The notes beneath the pieces were generated by a model. The model was given only the letters and a program-made list of their open reading frames with translations, was not told where the DNA came from and did not search any database. Both the position numbers and the translations under genes were made by a program. A stretch of 64,000 nucleotides of DNA from Bog-950 sp964631835 (lineage in GTDB: Bacteria > Bacteroidota > Bacteroidia > Chitinophagales > LD1): NCBI GenBank assembly GCA_964631835.1, contig CAZWAD010000019.1, positions 1-64,000 of the forward strand. The letters are read 5' to 3'. Shown one piece after another: positions 34,516 to 43,532 of this stretch. Numbering within the stretch: the first letter of the stretch is position 1; every line of letters starts with the position of its first letter.

Positions 34516-35262
34516 TCAATAATTAAGACGGGCGCACTTCAGGTGAAGTTTCCAGGTTACAGATTTTATTTCAGAATCATTCCAGAGAAGGTTGAGTTTT
34601 GGAAGCAAAACTCCGAGCGGCTCGTTTTTTTCACGCCTGATATAGTTGTTATAGGAACTCCAGCTTTGAACATAGTTAAGCCATTGGTGTTTGTTCCAAT
34701 CCATGTGACAAATAAATTCAGGAGTCTGAATTTGTTTAAACGGGAATGGAAGAGTTTCATACTTATGGCGCACATACCACCGGCCATCAGGCCAGTAATC
34801 GTGAAGAAAATCGTACATAAACCATTCCATTAGATTGTCTATCTCGTCAGAGATTTTTGCTTCAGAGTAAGTCCATACTGCAAGAATACCCTCTTGTTTC
34901 GCTACCCTTTTAGCTTCGGTGTAAAATAAATCGTGTTTAAACCAGTGAGCCGCTGTGGCTACAGTAATCAAATCTACCGAGTTGTTTTCGAGTCCACTCT
35001 TTTCGGCTGCCGCAACGCGGTATTCGATATTATCTTTGGAAATAGCATGCTGAATTTGTTTCTCGCTGGCATCAGTAGCAATTACTTTCTTAAAGTGCTT
35101 ATACAGTGAAATAGCTGCCTGCCCGTTGCCTGTGGCGCAATCCCAGCAAAGTTGGTCAGAGGGAGAAATACTTTTCAAATACTGAAACAATTCATCAGGG
35201 TAAGTGGGACGGGCCTGCAGATAAATTTCAGACTGCCGGGAAAAATGGTCTTCAAAAGTCAT
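34516..35262 (-). CDS. class I SAM-dependent methyltransferase
   Basis: A 248-residue cytosolic protein. The SAM-binding core is DQLCWDCATGNGQAAISLYKHF (residues about 36-57), then VIATDASEKQI, EKSGLENNSVDLITVATAAHWF and FYTEAKRVAKQEGILAVWTYSE. The 'HWF' after motif II is typical of small-molecule methyltransferases of the UbiE/trans-aconitate type. Length is normal. Substrate cannot be told. Reads toward the DUF1573 gene; the next divergent gene is the TetR regulator, which might share control, but there is no clear operator. Confidence 0.86.
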   Translation of the reverse strand: MTFEDHFSRQSEIYLQARPTYPDELFQYLKSISPSDQLCWDCATGNGQAAISLYKHFKKVIATDASEKQIQHAISKDNIEYRVAAAEKSGLENNSVDLITVATAAHWFKHDLFYTEAKRVAKQEGILAVWTYSEAKISDEIDNLMEWFMYDFLHDYWPDGRWYVRHKYETLPFPFKQIQTPEFICHMDWNKHQWLNYVQSWSSYNNYIRREKNEPLGVLLPKLNLLWNDSEIKSVTWKLHLKCARLNY

Positions 35263-35339
35263 CTCGCAAAGTTTAAAAAACGATTGAATAACTCAATTCT
35301 ACACCTCATCGTGCCTTTTGGAAACTTTAAGAATTCTTT

Positions 35340-35370
35340 TTGTTTCCACAGTTTTTAAAATTTACATTTG
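35340..35370 (+). promoter_or_regulatory. Bacteroidota promoter of the TetR-efflux operon
   Basis: TTG (35340-35342), then 20 bp, then TACATTTG (35363-35370): a very good match to the Bacteroidota sigma consensus. The proposed TetR start (TTG 35378) lies only 8 bp downstream, so either the transcript is almost leaderless or translation starts further in. Confidence 0.72.
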
Positions 35371-35377
35371 CGCCCGC

Positions 35378-35992
35378 TTGAAAAACGAACAGTTTATCCT
35401 TTTACTGGAAAAGTCGAGTGAGTTGTTCAAAAAGTATGGTGTTAAAAACCTAACGATGGACGATGTGGCAAAAGAACTTGGCATGAGTAAAAAAACAATC
35501 TACCGCTTTGTGCAAAATAAAGCCGAACTGGTTAAGGTTACTATGGAGAATTATCTGGATAATGAGCGCAAGGAACTGGAAACTATTTTAAGCCCATCCA
35601 GGAATTCAGTGGACGAAATGATTCAGATGATTTCTTACTTTTTCAACCAGGTTCGTGATTTCAATCCTTCGGCATTAACCGACTTGCAAAAGTATTACCC
35701 GGAAACCTGGAATATTTATCAAGAGTACCGGTTTCACTTTATGCTGAAGAAAATTCTGGAAAACGTACAAAACGGGATTGAGCAAGGCTATTACCGGACT
35801 GATTTGAATGCTGACGTTATTTCAAAAATTTATATTGCAGGCGTTGATTTGCTTTCTAACCAGGAATTTTTTCCGGTTAGAAAGTACACCTTTATTGACA
35901 TCTATAAAGAGTATCTGAACTATCATTTGCGCGGAATTGTAACTGAAAAAGGGTTGAGGTATTTAGAGGAGCATAATTTATTCAAGAACTAA
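35378..35992 (+). CDS. TetR/AcrR family transcriptional regulator
   Basis: A 204-residue repressor-like protein. N-terminal HTH: ILLLEKSSELFKKYGVKNLTMDDVAKELGMSKKTIYRFVQNKAELV (residues about 5-50). The C-terminal ligand part (about 60-200) is helical and not diagnostic. The TTG at 35378 follows the promoter and gives the expected N-terminus; an in-frame upstream ATG (35318) lies before the promoter -7 box and is rejected. It is directly followed, 23 bp on, by tolC-, hlyD- and RND-type genes, so it probably controls this efflux operon. Confidence 0.9.
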   Translation: MKNEQFILLLEKSSELFKKYGVKNLTMDDVAKELGMSKKTIYRFVQNKAELVKVTMENYLDNERKELETILSPSRNSVDEMIQMISYFFNQVRDFNPSALTDLQKYYPETWNIYQEYRFHFMLKKILENVQNGIEQGYYRTDLNADVISKIYIAGVDLLSNQEFFPVRKYTFIDIYKEYLNYHLRGIVTEKGLRYLEEHNLFKN

Positions 35993-36015
35993 ACGACTTT
36001 GAAAGGCTTGTTTTA

Positions 36016-37476
36016 ATGAAAAAGAATTTTTCTGTTTTTGTTTTTTCACTTCTTCTGCTTCCCTCGGTTGTTTTAGGGCAGGTGAAAATCATTCAAAGTT
36101 ATTCTATAAGCGAGGCGGTGGATTACGCGCTCAAATTCAACACTACGATGAAAAACGCAGTGTTGGGACAGGAGCAGGCCAAAGCCCGTAACTGGGAAAT
36201 TATGGCAACCGGTCTACCCAATCTAAGCGCAGAGCTGGGGTACAATTATTACTTCAAGCGTCCGGTTTCTCCTGCGTTCAACCAGTTCTTTGCCGATACC
36301 ACGAGTTCCACAGCTAAAGTTTTCAATTATCTGGCTGCCAACAATCCTGACATCAATAACATCCTTTACCAAAGCGCCATTGCAAGCAAGGACGCAGAGT
36401 TCTCATTCATGTTGCCCCATAACATTGCATCATCGCTTACGGTTTCGCAACTGATTTTTGACGGACGGTATTTTATCGGACTAAAAGCGACTAAAGATTT
36501 TACCAAAACTGCCAGGCTTCAAAAAGATTTAAACCAACAGGATGTAAAATACGCTGTGATGAAAGCCTACTATCAGGCTGCCGCGGCAAAAGAGAGTGTT
36601 GGGATGCTCGGAAGCAACCTTGAGGTTATTCAAAAATTATTGGAGGGTGTACGTGCAACTTATAATGAAGGTCTGGTTGAGGAATTGGATGTTGACCGCC
36701 TTGTTTTAGTGGAAACCCAATTACAAAATCAGATTAATCTACAAAAACAATTGGCTGATGTGGCTCTTGATAACCTTAAATTCCAAATGGGCTTGAACCT
36801 TAATGATGAAATTATTTTGAAAGATAATTTGAATGATTTGAGGGCTCAAGTTATTATTGATACAGAAGGTAAATTTGATGTGTCACAAAGGCTTGAAAAC
36901 CAAATGCTCGAAACCGCCATTCGCATTCGCGGGTATGATGTGGCACAACGCAGAAGCGGCTATTTCCCTTCCATGTTTGCTCTTGTAAATTATGGGTGGC
37001 AGGCACAAAGTCAGAGTTTCAGCGACCTGTTTAAATCCACCACTATCACTTATCCCGATGGCGATACTCGCAAGCAAACTCAATGGTTCGACCAGGGCTG
37101 GGTAGGCATTACTCTTAAACTTCCCATTTTCGATTCGGGCAGCAGAATGGCGAACGTAAAGCAGGCAAAAATTGACAAGCAAAAAACGCAGAATGATCTG
37201 GAAAATTTTAATAATGCTGCTGAACTTCAGTTTCGTGCTTCGCGCAGTGCTTTTGAAGCTGCTTTGGTAGATGAAGCCAACAACAAAAGAACTACCGAGC
37301 TAAGCGAAAAGATTTTCAGGACCAACGAGATTAAATACAGAGAAGGCCTAGGAACCAGCTTTGAATTGGTGCAAAGTGAAAATGACAAAACTGTGAACCA
37401 GTTAAGAAGAATTCAAAGTGTTTTGAATTTGCTTAACACAAAAGCAGATTTGGATAAAGCAATGGGAGTCAAATAG
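36016..37476 (+). CDS. TolC-family outer-membrane efflux protein
   Basis: A 486-residue outer-membrane channel subunit. Signal peptide SVFVFSLLLLPSVVLGQ. Internal duplication of the long-helix pairs typical of OEP proteins: ISEAVDYALKFNTTMKNAVLGQEQAKARNWE, YNEGLVEELDVDRLVLVETQLQNQINLQKQLADVAL, PIFDSGSRMANVKQAKIDKQKTQNDLENF and KYREGLGTSFELVQSENDKTVNQLRRIQSVLNLLNTKADLDKAMG. It forms the exit duct of the tripartite pump coded by the next two genes, 24 bp and 31 bp apart. Confidence 0.93.
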   Translation: MKKNFSVFVFSLLLLPSVVLGQVKIIQSYSISEAVDYALKFNTTMKNAVLGQEQAKARNWEIMATGLPNLSAELGYNYYFKRPVSPAFNQFFADTTSSTAKVFNYLAANNPDINNILYQSAIASKDAEFSFMLPHNIASSLTVSQLIFDGRYFIGLKATKDFTKTARLQKDLNQQDVKYAVMKAYYQAAAAKESVGMLGSNLEVIQKLLEGVRATYNEGLVEELDVDRLVLVETQLQNQINLQKQLADVALDNLKFQMGLNLNDEIILKDNLNDLRAQVIIDTEGKFDVSQRLENQMLETAIRIRGYDVAQRRSGYFPSMFALVNYGWQAQSQSFSDLFKSTTITYPDGDTRKQTQWFDQGWVGITLKLPIFDSGSRMANVKQAKIDKQKTQNDLENFNNAAELQFRASRSAFEAALVDEANNKRTTELSEKIFRTNEIKYREGLGTSFELVQSENDKTVNQLRRIQSVLNLLNTKADLDKAMGVK

Positions 37477-37500
37477 GAAGTGATACTAAAAAATATAAAC

Positions 37501-38646
37501 ATGAAGATTTTTAAACTAAGCCTTGTGTTTCTCGGAATAGGATTTCTTATCTCGTCATGCGGTGGTAAAACCGAACTTGAGAAAAAGAAAAAAGAACTTG
37601 CCAAATCAAAAGCCGAGCTGAAAAAAATTACTTCAAAAATTGAAACACTAGAAAAGGAAATCGCCCGGCTGGATACAACCGTAAAGATTGCAGAGAAAGC
37701 AAAACTCGTCCAGATTGAGCCGGTTAAAAAGCAGGAGTTCAAACATTATATCGAAGTGCAGGGACAAGTTGATGCCGCAGAAAATGTGCTGGCTTTATGC
37801 CAACAACCCGGGATTGTTACAGCCGTTTATGTGAAAGAAGGCGACCGTGTAACGAAAGGACAATTGCTTGGAGTTACAGAAACTACAACAACCATGGAAG
37901 CCGCTATTCAAACTATACAAACGCAGTACGATTTGGCAAAAACGGCTTTTGAAAAACAAGAACGCTTGTGGAATCAAAAAATAGGAAGCGAAATTCAGTA
38001 TCTCACAGCTAAAACACAAAAAGAGGCCCTCGAAAAACAAATTGTAGCCCAGCGCACCCAATTGGAAATGACAAAAATCAAAGCGCCTATTTCCGGAACT
38101 GTTGACAAAGTAAACCTGAAAGTGGGCGACATGGCAGTTCCTTCACAGCTTATGCCCGGCATCAGGATTGTGAATGCTTCAAATTTATCGGTCAAGGCGA
38201 AACTTGCAGACAGCGATTTGGGAAAAGTAAAAGCAGGGGATAAAGTAGAAATTGAGTTTCCTGACATCCAAGAAAGCATTACAGCTACCGTTCATTACGT
38301 TTCAAGAACCATTGACCCGCGTTCGCGCACTTTTGAAGTAGAAGTAAAACTGAATAACGGAAGCAATAAATATGCTGCCAACATGATTGCCAAACTTAAG
38401 ATAAACGATGCTACGTATAAGAATGCACTCGTAGTTCCAAGCAACATAATCCAGAAAAGTGCAGACGGACTTTATGTGCTGATTGCTGAAGAGGAAAAGG
38501 GGAACGCAGTTGCCCGCAAACGAATGGTGGAAACAGGCACCGATTATAATGGCAAAACAGTTATTGAAAGGGGGCTGGCAGAAAACGACCGGATTATCAC
38601 TTTCGGATTTACTGAAGTAGTTGACGGACAGAAAATCGAGTTTTAG
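37501..38646 (+). CDS. RND efflux periplasmic adaptor (HlyD/MFP), lipoprotein
   Basis: A 381-residue adaptor. ATG 37501 gives a lipoprotein signal (IFKLSLVFLGIGFLISSC, Cys about 18); a GTG 21 bp earlier adds charged residues and is less likely. A short coiled coil (about 22-60, KTELEKKKKELAKSKAELKKITSKIETLEKEI) is followed by a lipoyl/barrel-sandwich region with hairpin (VYVKEGDRVTKGQLLGV, then the TAKTQKEALEKQIVAQRTQLEMTKIKAPISGTVDKVNLKVGD closing half) and beta-barrel domains. It links the inner RND pump to TolC. Confidence 0.93.
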   Translation: MKIFKLSLVFLGIGFLISSCGGKTELEKKKKELAKSKAELKKITSKIETLEKEIARLDTTVKIAEKAKLVQIEPVKKQEFKHYIEVQGQVDAAENVLALCQQPGIVTAVYVKEGDRVTKGQLLGVTETTTTMEAAIQTIQTQYDLAKTAFEKQERLWNQKIGSEIQYLTAKTQKEALEKQIVAQRTQLEMTKIKAPISGTVDKVNLKVGDMAVPSQLMPGIRIVNASNLSVKAKLADSDLGKVKAGDKVEIEFPDIQESITATVHYVSRTIDPRSRTFEVEVKLNNGSNKYAANMIAKLKINDATYKNALVVPSNIIQKSADGLYVLIAEEEKGNAVARKRMVETGTDYNGKTVIERGLAENDRIITFGFTEVVDGQKIEF

Positions 38647-38677
38647 TCAGTCGCTGTTGAATCTATTAAGCTGAAAA

Positions 38678-41600
38678 ATGAAATCAGAAAAACTCAAGGA
38701 AATATTTTTTACCAGTTGGTCTATCAACAATGCCACGAGCATCTATGTATTCGTTTTCATGATTCTTGTTTCAGGACTCATGGTTTACAACAATTTGCCC
38801 AAAGAACTTTTCCCTGATGTAGTTGTTCCTACTATCTCCATTTCCACTATTTATCCGGGAGCTACACCCGAAGATATTGAGAACCTTATTACCAAGCCTC
38901 TTGAAAAGCAAGTAAAAGGCTTAACCGGTGTAAAAAAGATTACCAGTAATTCCCTTTCGGATGTCAGCATTATTACGATTGAATTTTCAACCGATTTGAA
39001 ACCTGCCGATTGTAAACAGAAAGTTACAGACGCGGTGGACAAAGGGAAAAAAGACCTCCCCAATGATTTAGATAACGACCCTCAAATTCAGGAGTTTGAC
39101 TTTAATGAATGGCCCATAATGAATATCAACCTTGCGGGCGACCTGCCGCTGAACCAAATCAAAGAATACGGGGAAGATTTAAAAGACCGGATTGAGAGCA
39201 TGAAGGAAATTACACGTGTTGATATTGTGGGTGGACTTGACCGGGAAATTCAAATCAATGTTGACCTGTATAAAATGACTTCAGCAGGTATTGCATTTAT
39301 GGATATTGAAAATGCTGTACAACGCGAAAACCTGAATATATCGGGAGGTGAAGTAAGGGTAGGCGATTTGCGAAGAAATCTTCGTGTAACTGGCGAGTTC
39401 AAAGACCCGAAAGAATTGGAGAATATTATCGTTCGCTCTTTCACCGGAACAACTGTTTTTTTGAAAGATATAGCTAAAGTTGAAGATTCTTACAAGGAAA
39501 AACAAGACTTTGCGCAATTAGACAAAAAGCCGGTTGTTACACTTAACGTAATTAAGCGCAGTGGTGAAAACCTGATTATTGCCACCGACCAGATTTACAG
39601 AGTGTTGGAAGAATATCAGGAAACAAAATTCCCAAAGGGGCTTGAAATCAGAGTTACAGGTGATACGTCCGAGAATACGAGAATTCAACTGCACGATCTG
39701 CTTAACACCGTAATCCTCGGATTTACGTTTGTTGTTTTTGTACTCATGTTCTTTATGGGTTTCACTAACGCCTTTTTTGTAGGAACTTCTGTTCCGCTTG
39801 CCACTCTCTTTGCATTCCTGCTTATGCCCGGTTTGGGAATGACCATGAATGTGATGGTATTGTTCTCGCTTTTACTCGCACTTGGGATTGTAGTGGACGA
39901 TGCCATTGTGGTGATTGAAAACACCCACCGCATTTATCACCGGTACCATTACGATATTAAGCAAAGCGCCAAATATGCTGCCGGTGAGGTGTTCATTCCG
40001 GTGCTGGCAGGCACGTTGACCACGCTCGCTCCATTCTTCCCTCTTTTATTCTGGCCAGGTGTAATTGGGAAATTCATGAAGCATCTTCCGGTTACGCTTA
40101 TTATCACATTGGGAGCTTCGCTGCTTGTGGCATTCATTATGAATCCTGTGTTTGCAGTTTCATTTATGAAAAAAGAAGACCATAATGCGCCCTCCAAACT
40201 TAAAAACTACAAATGGGGTTTTATCTTCTTTGCTGTAATAGCTGCTGGAGGTTATTTATCGGGTAGCATGGGTATAGGAAATTTTGCGATGCTGTGTATT
40301 CTTTTGATACTGGCTTACCATTTCTTTTTTCACCGCGCCATTATTTTCTGGCAAACTAAATTCTGGCCAAGTGTAGGAAATATCTATCGTAAAATTTTGC
40401 GCGTCTTCATCCAAGGGAAGAGACCGGTGGCTGTAACACTGAGCACTGTTTTCTTACTTGTTGTCAGTTGGGGAATTTTTCTTGCCAGCAAAACACCTGT
40501 TGTTCTTTTCCCGAGCGGTGACCCGAACTTTGTTTATGTGTACTGCAAACTGCCAATGGGCACCGATGCCAACGTTACCGACTCCATTACCCGAATTATT
40601 GAACAGCGCGTTTACAAAGCCATAGGCAATAACAACCCCGATGTAACTTCGGTTATTACCAACGTGGGCTTAAGTGCTGGCGACCCGCAAAACCCCGATA
40701 AGGTACCTACGCCCAACAAAAGCAAAGTGACCGTGGCGTTTAAGAAATATGCCGACCGGAAAATTCCTCACACCATTATCTGGCTGGATAGTGTGCAAAA
40801 AGAATTTAAAAAGCAGGGAATTCCCGGAGCTGAAATTTCGGTAGAGCCGGAGCAAAACGGACCGCCAACCGGCAAGCCTATTAACATTGAAGTAAGCGGT
40901 GATGATTATTCAACGCTTGCAAAAATTTCTGCCGAACTAAAGCGCAAAATTGAAGACAGCGGAATCGAAGGAATTGACGAACTGAAGAGCGATTTGCAAA
41001 TCAGCAAGCCTGAAATCATTATTGATCTCGATAAAGAAAAAATGCAGCGCGAAGGTATTTCGCTGGGGCAGGTTGCCGGTGAATTACGCACCGCCCTGTT
41101 CGGCAAAGAAGTTTCAAAATTTCGCGATGTGGATGACGATGCCCCTATTCAACTGCGCCTACGGGCTGAAGATCGGATGAAAGTAGAACAATTAATGAAC
41201 GTGTATATTTCATATATGGATTTTAGCACAGGGCAGTTCCGCCAGGTGCCCGTATCATCATTTGCCAGTGTGCGGTACGACAACACCATCAGCGTAATTA
41301 ACCGAAAAAATCAAAACCGAATGGTTACGCTTTCGAGTGATGTAACCAGCGCATTCAAATCAAGACCTAATGAGGTCGTTGGGCCGGTTCAGGAATTGAT
41401 TGCAAGTGTGGACGTGCCCGAAGGCTACGAAGTAAAAATGACCGGTGAGCAGGAACAGCAGGAAGAAACCGGTGGGTTTCTTGCCGCAGCATTCGGTGGC
41501 GCGCTTTTCCTCATGTTCTTCATTATGGTAATTCAGTTTAATTCGGTGGTTAAGCCGCTGATTATTTTTACCACGGTGATGTTTTCACTTATTGGCGTGG

Positions 41601-42055
41601 CGATAGGTTTTTCGGCTACCCGAATGACCATGAGCATTGTAATGACAGGTGTGGGTGTTTTTGCTTTAGCCGGAATTGTAATCCGTAACGGAATCTTGCT
41701 CATAGAGTTTATTGACGAACTACGCGCACGTGGCGAAAATGTTTACGATGCCGTGGTGGAAGGTGGCGCAACGAGGATGACTCCGGTTATTCTTACCGCC
41801 TCGGCTGCTATCCTTGGTTTAATTCCCTTGGCGATTGGGCTGAATATTGACTTTGAAACCCTCTTCAGCCATTTCGATGCCCGCTTTTACCTTGGTGGAG
41901 ATAACGTGGTTTTCTGGGGACCGCTGTCCTGGACTATGATTTACGGACTTATTGTTTCTACTTTCCTTACTTTGTTGGTAGTACCTACCATGTACATGCT
42001 GGGGTATAAAAGCCGTGAGTGGTTTAAGAAAAAGTTTTTAGCAAAGTATAGTTAG
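38678..42055 (+). CDS. efflux RND transporter permease subunit
   Basis: A 1125-residue inner-membrane proton-driven pump of the AcrB/MMPL-like ACR_tran family. Membrane helix 1 is at about residues 20-38; the porter-domain motif GATPEDIENLITKPLEKQVKGLTGVKKITS is present; helices 2-6 begin about 340 (ILGFTFVVFVLMFFMGFTNAFFVGTSVPLA) with the proton-relay region ALGIVVDDAIVVIENTHR (Asp-Asp conserved), and the second half repeats the layout with GIVIRNGILLIEFIDELR. An extra hydrophobic insertion lies about 505-550. Substrate range unknown. Last gene of the operon started at 35378. Confidence 0.94.
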   Translation: MKSEKLKEIFFTSWSINNATSIYVFVFMILVSGLMVYNNLPKELFPDVVVPTISISTIYPGATPEDIENLITKPLEKQVKGLTGVKKITSNSLSDVSIITIEFSTDLKPADCKQKVTDAVDKGKKDLPNDLDNDPQIQEFDFNEWPIMNINLAGDLPLNQIKEYGEDLKDRIESMKEITRVDIVGGLDREIQINVDLYKMTSAGIAFMDIENAVQRENLNISGGEVRVGDLRRNLRVTGEFKDPKELENIIVRSFTGTTVFLKDIAKVEDSYKEKQDFAQLDKKPVVTLNVIKRSGENLIIATDQIYRVLEEYQETKFPKGLEIRVTGDTSENTRIQLHDLLNTVILGFTFVVFVLMFFMGFTNAFFVGTSVPLATLFAFLLMPGLGMTMNVMVLFSLLLALGIVVDDAIVVIENTHRIYHRYHYDIKQSAKYAAGEVFIPVLAGTLTTLAPFFPLLFWPGVIGKFMKHLPVTLIITLGASLLVAFIMNPVFAVSFMKKEDHNAPSKLKNYKWGFIFFAVIAAGGYLSGSMGIGNFAMLCILLILAYHFFFHRAIIFWQTKFWPSVGNIYRKILRVFIQGKRPVAVTLSTVFLLVVSWGIFLASKTPVVLFPSGDPNFVYVYCKLPMGTDANVTDSITRIIEQRVYKAIGNNNPDVTSVITNVGLSAGDPQNPDKVPTPNKSKVTVAFKKYADRKIPHTIIWLDSVQKEFKKQGIPGAEISVEPEQNGPPTGKPINIEVSGDDYSTLAKISAELKRKIEDSGIEGIDELKSDLQISKPEIIIDLDKEKMQREGISLGQVAGELRTALFGKEVSKFRDVDDDAPIQLRLRAEDRMKVEQLMNVYISYMDFSTGQFRQVPVSSFASVRYDNTISVINRKNQNRMVTLSSDVTSAFKSRPNEVVGPVQELIASVDVPEGYEVKMTGEQEQQEETGGFLAAAFGGALFLMFFIMVIQFNSVVKPLIIFTTVMFSLIGVAIGFSATRMTMSIVMTGVGVFALAGIVIRNGILLIEFIDELRARGENVYDAVVEGGATRMTPVILTASAAILGLIPLAIGLNIDFETLFSHFDARFYLGGDNVVFWGPLSWTMIYGLIVSTFLTLLVVPTMYMLGYKSREWFKKKFLAKYS

Positions 42056-42061
42056 AGATCG

Positions 42062-43360
42062 TTAGGCACTTTTTCTCAACTCATCACTGCTTTCATTCAA
42101 TCTTCTTGAAGCGGGAGAAATGCTGAACGCTTCGTATATTTCTTCGATTGAGTAATTAGCCTGGCGCAGAAGTGCGGGCATGGAGCTAGCCATGGTTTCG
42201 AGCATGTGATTGATATCCTGTATCGTGTGGTTTCTTGTCAGGGCTATTCGCATACCGGCATTTTTTACAGACACGGCCGGAAACTGCGCCAGGTTGCACA
42301 ATACTTTTTCTTCACGCAGGATATCCGCCAGCTTAAATCCTATTTCGGGTTTACCCACTGCTATGTAAAATATTGGTGTGAGTTCGGAGCTGATGAGCGG
42401 CAGTTCGAGGTGGCTGCATTTTTCAATCAGGAATATCATGCGCTCAAACAAATCATTCTGGAGTATATCAATTTCATCGGAAAGATGAATGTCGCAAGCA
42501 GCATTTATGGCGCCAAGAACGGCAGGCTGCAGGGGACCGGAGAAGATGAACGAACTTCCACAATTCTTAATCAACATCTTTTGTTCCTCGTTGGCAAAAA
42601 CCAATGCCCCACCGCAGTTGCCAAAGCCCTTAGCAAGTGAAGTGGCAACTAACATACGCTGATGAAATGGCATGCTGTGCAGGGCTAATCCACGCCCGTG
42701 TTTACCGGTCCAACTCATACCATGTGCATCATCTACATAAAAATTGAATTGGTCGTATTTGTCCAACAGTTTCCAGATTTGTGCGAATGGGGCTTTATCT
42801 CCATACATTGAATACACCCCATCGGCAAAGTACCACACACGATCATAGTTCTGTTTCAGAATCTGAATGCGTGTTTCGAGGGTGTCCATCCGGTTATGGG
42901 GCAGTGTTTCTACGTAGATGCCATCGCCTTTTACCATCTGAATAGCATTGCGAACACTGTTATGAACCTGCTGGTCGGCCACTACTGCATCGCGCTCACC
43001 AATGATTACCGGTATGGTGGAAATATGTCCCAAGCTGGTAGTAGGTGCAAGCAATGTCGGCTGGCCGAAAATCCGGCTTAATTTATCTTCCACTTCATCG
43101 TACATACCCATTTGAAGAAAGGTGCGCGAACAAGAAAACTGTGAGCCGTATTGCTTTACCGCTTGTATTGCTGCTTCTTTTAGCCGCTCATCCGTTTCAA
43201 GACCGAGGTAACTGCATGAACCATAATAAACCATCTCCCGCCCTCTCACGGTAACATGCTTTCCGTCAAGTTTTTCATCCTGAGTAGAAACGTGAATCAA
43301 TCCAAGTTCGCGGTTCTTGTTGAAAATCTTGTTTATTACATCAGTGAACTCTTTCTTCAT
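42062..43360 (-). CDS. alpha-oxoamine synthase-like PLP aminotransferase (KBL/SPT type)
   Basis: A 432-residue PLP enzyme of the family that includes 2-amino-3-ketobutyrate CoA ligase, 8-amino-7-oxononanoate synthase and serine palmitoyltransferase. Motifs: YYGSCSYLGLETDERLKEAA, YGSQFSCSRTFLQMG, DDAHGMSWTGKHGRG (Asp210/211) and PLP-lysine SLAKGFGNCGGAL (Lys244). The usual 'SGS R' near 80 reads SQFSCSRTF. It condenses an amino acid with an acyl-CoA or acyl-ACP. In Bacteroidota such enzymes make sphingoid or sulfonolipid precursors, but the N-terminal and C-terminal extensions do not decide which, so substrate is open. Convergent with the RND gene, 6 bp apart. Confidence 0.83.
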   Translation of the reverse strand: MKKEFTDVINKIFNKNRELGLIHVSTQDEKLDGKHVTVRGREMVYYGSCSYLGLETDERLKEAAIQAVKQYGSQFSCSRTFLQMGMYDEVEDKLSRIFGQPTLLAPTTSLGHISTIPVIIGERDAVVADQQVHNSVRNAIQMVKGDGIYVETLPHNRMDTLETRIQILKQNYDRVWYFADGVYSMYGDKAPFAQIWKLLDKYDQFNFYVDDAHGMSWTGKHGRGLALHSMPFHQRMLVATSLAKGFGNCGGALVFANEEQKMLIKNCGSSFIFSGPLQPAVLGAINAACDIHLSDEIDILQNDLFERMIFLIEKCSHLELPLISSELTPIFYIAVGKPEIGFKLADILREEKVLCNLAQFPAVSVKNAGMRIALTRNHTIQDINHMLETMASSMPALLRQANYSIEEIYEAFSISPASRRLNESSDELRKSA

Positions 43361-43532
43361 ATACTCATTTTAGTTTTGAGGCACAAATATCTCTTTCTTT
43401 TCAGCCGTAACTGCTATGTTAAAGACTTGTATTTTACAAGTATGAAAAAATGGAATTCACAGTAAATAACGTTATGCACTATCCACTCCATTCCGTGGGG
43501 TGTCCATTCGGCTAATCTAATTTTCAGACGAT

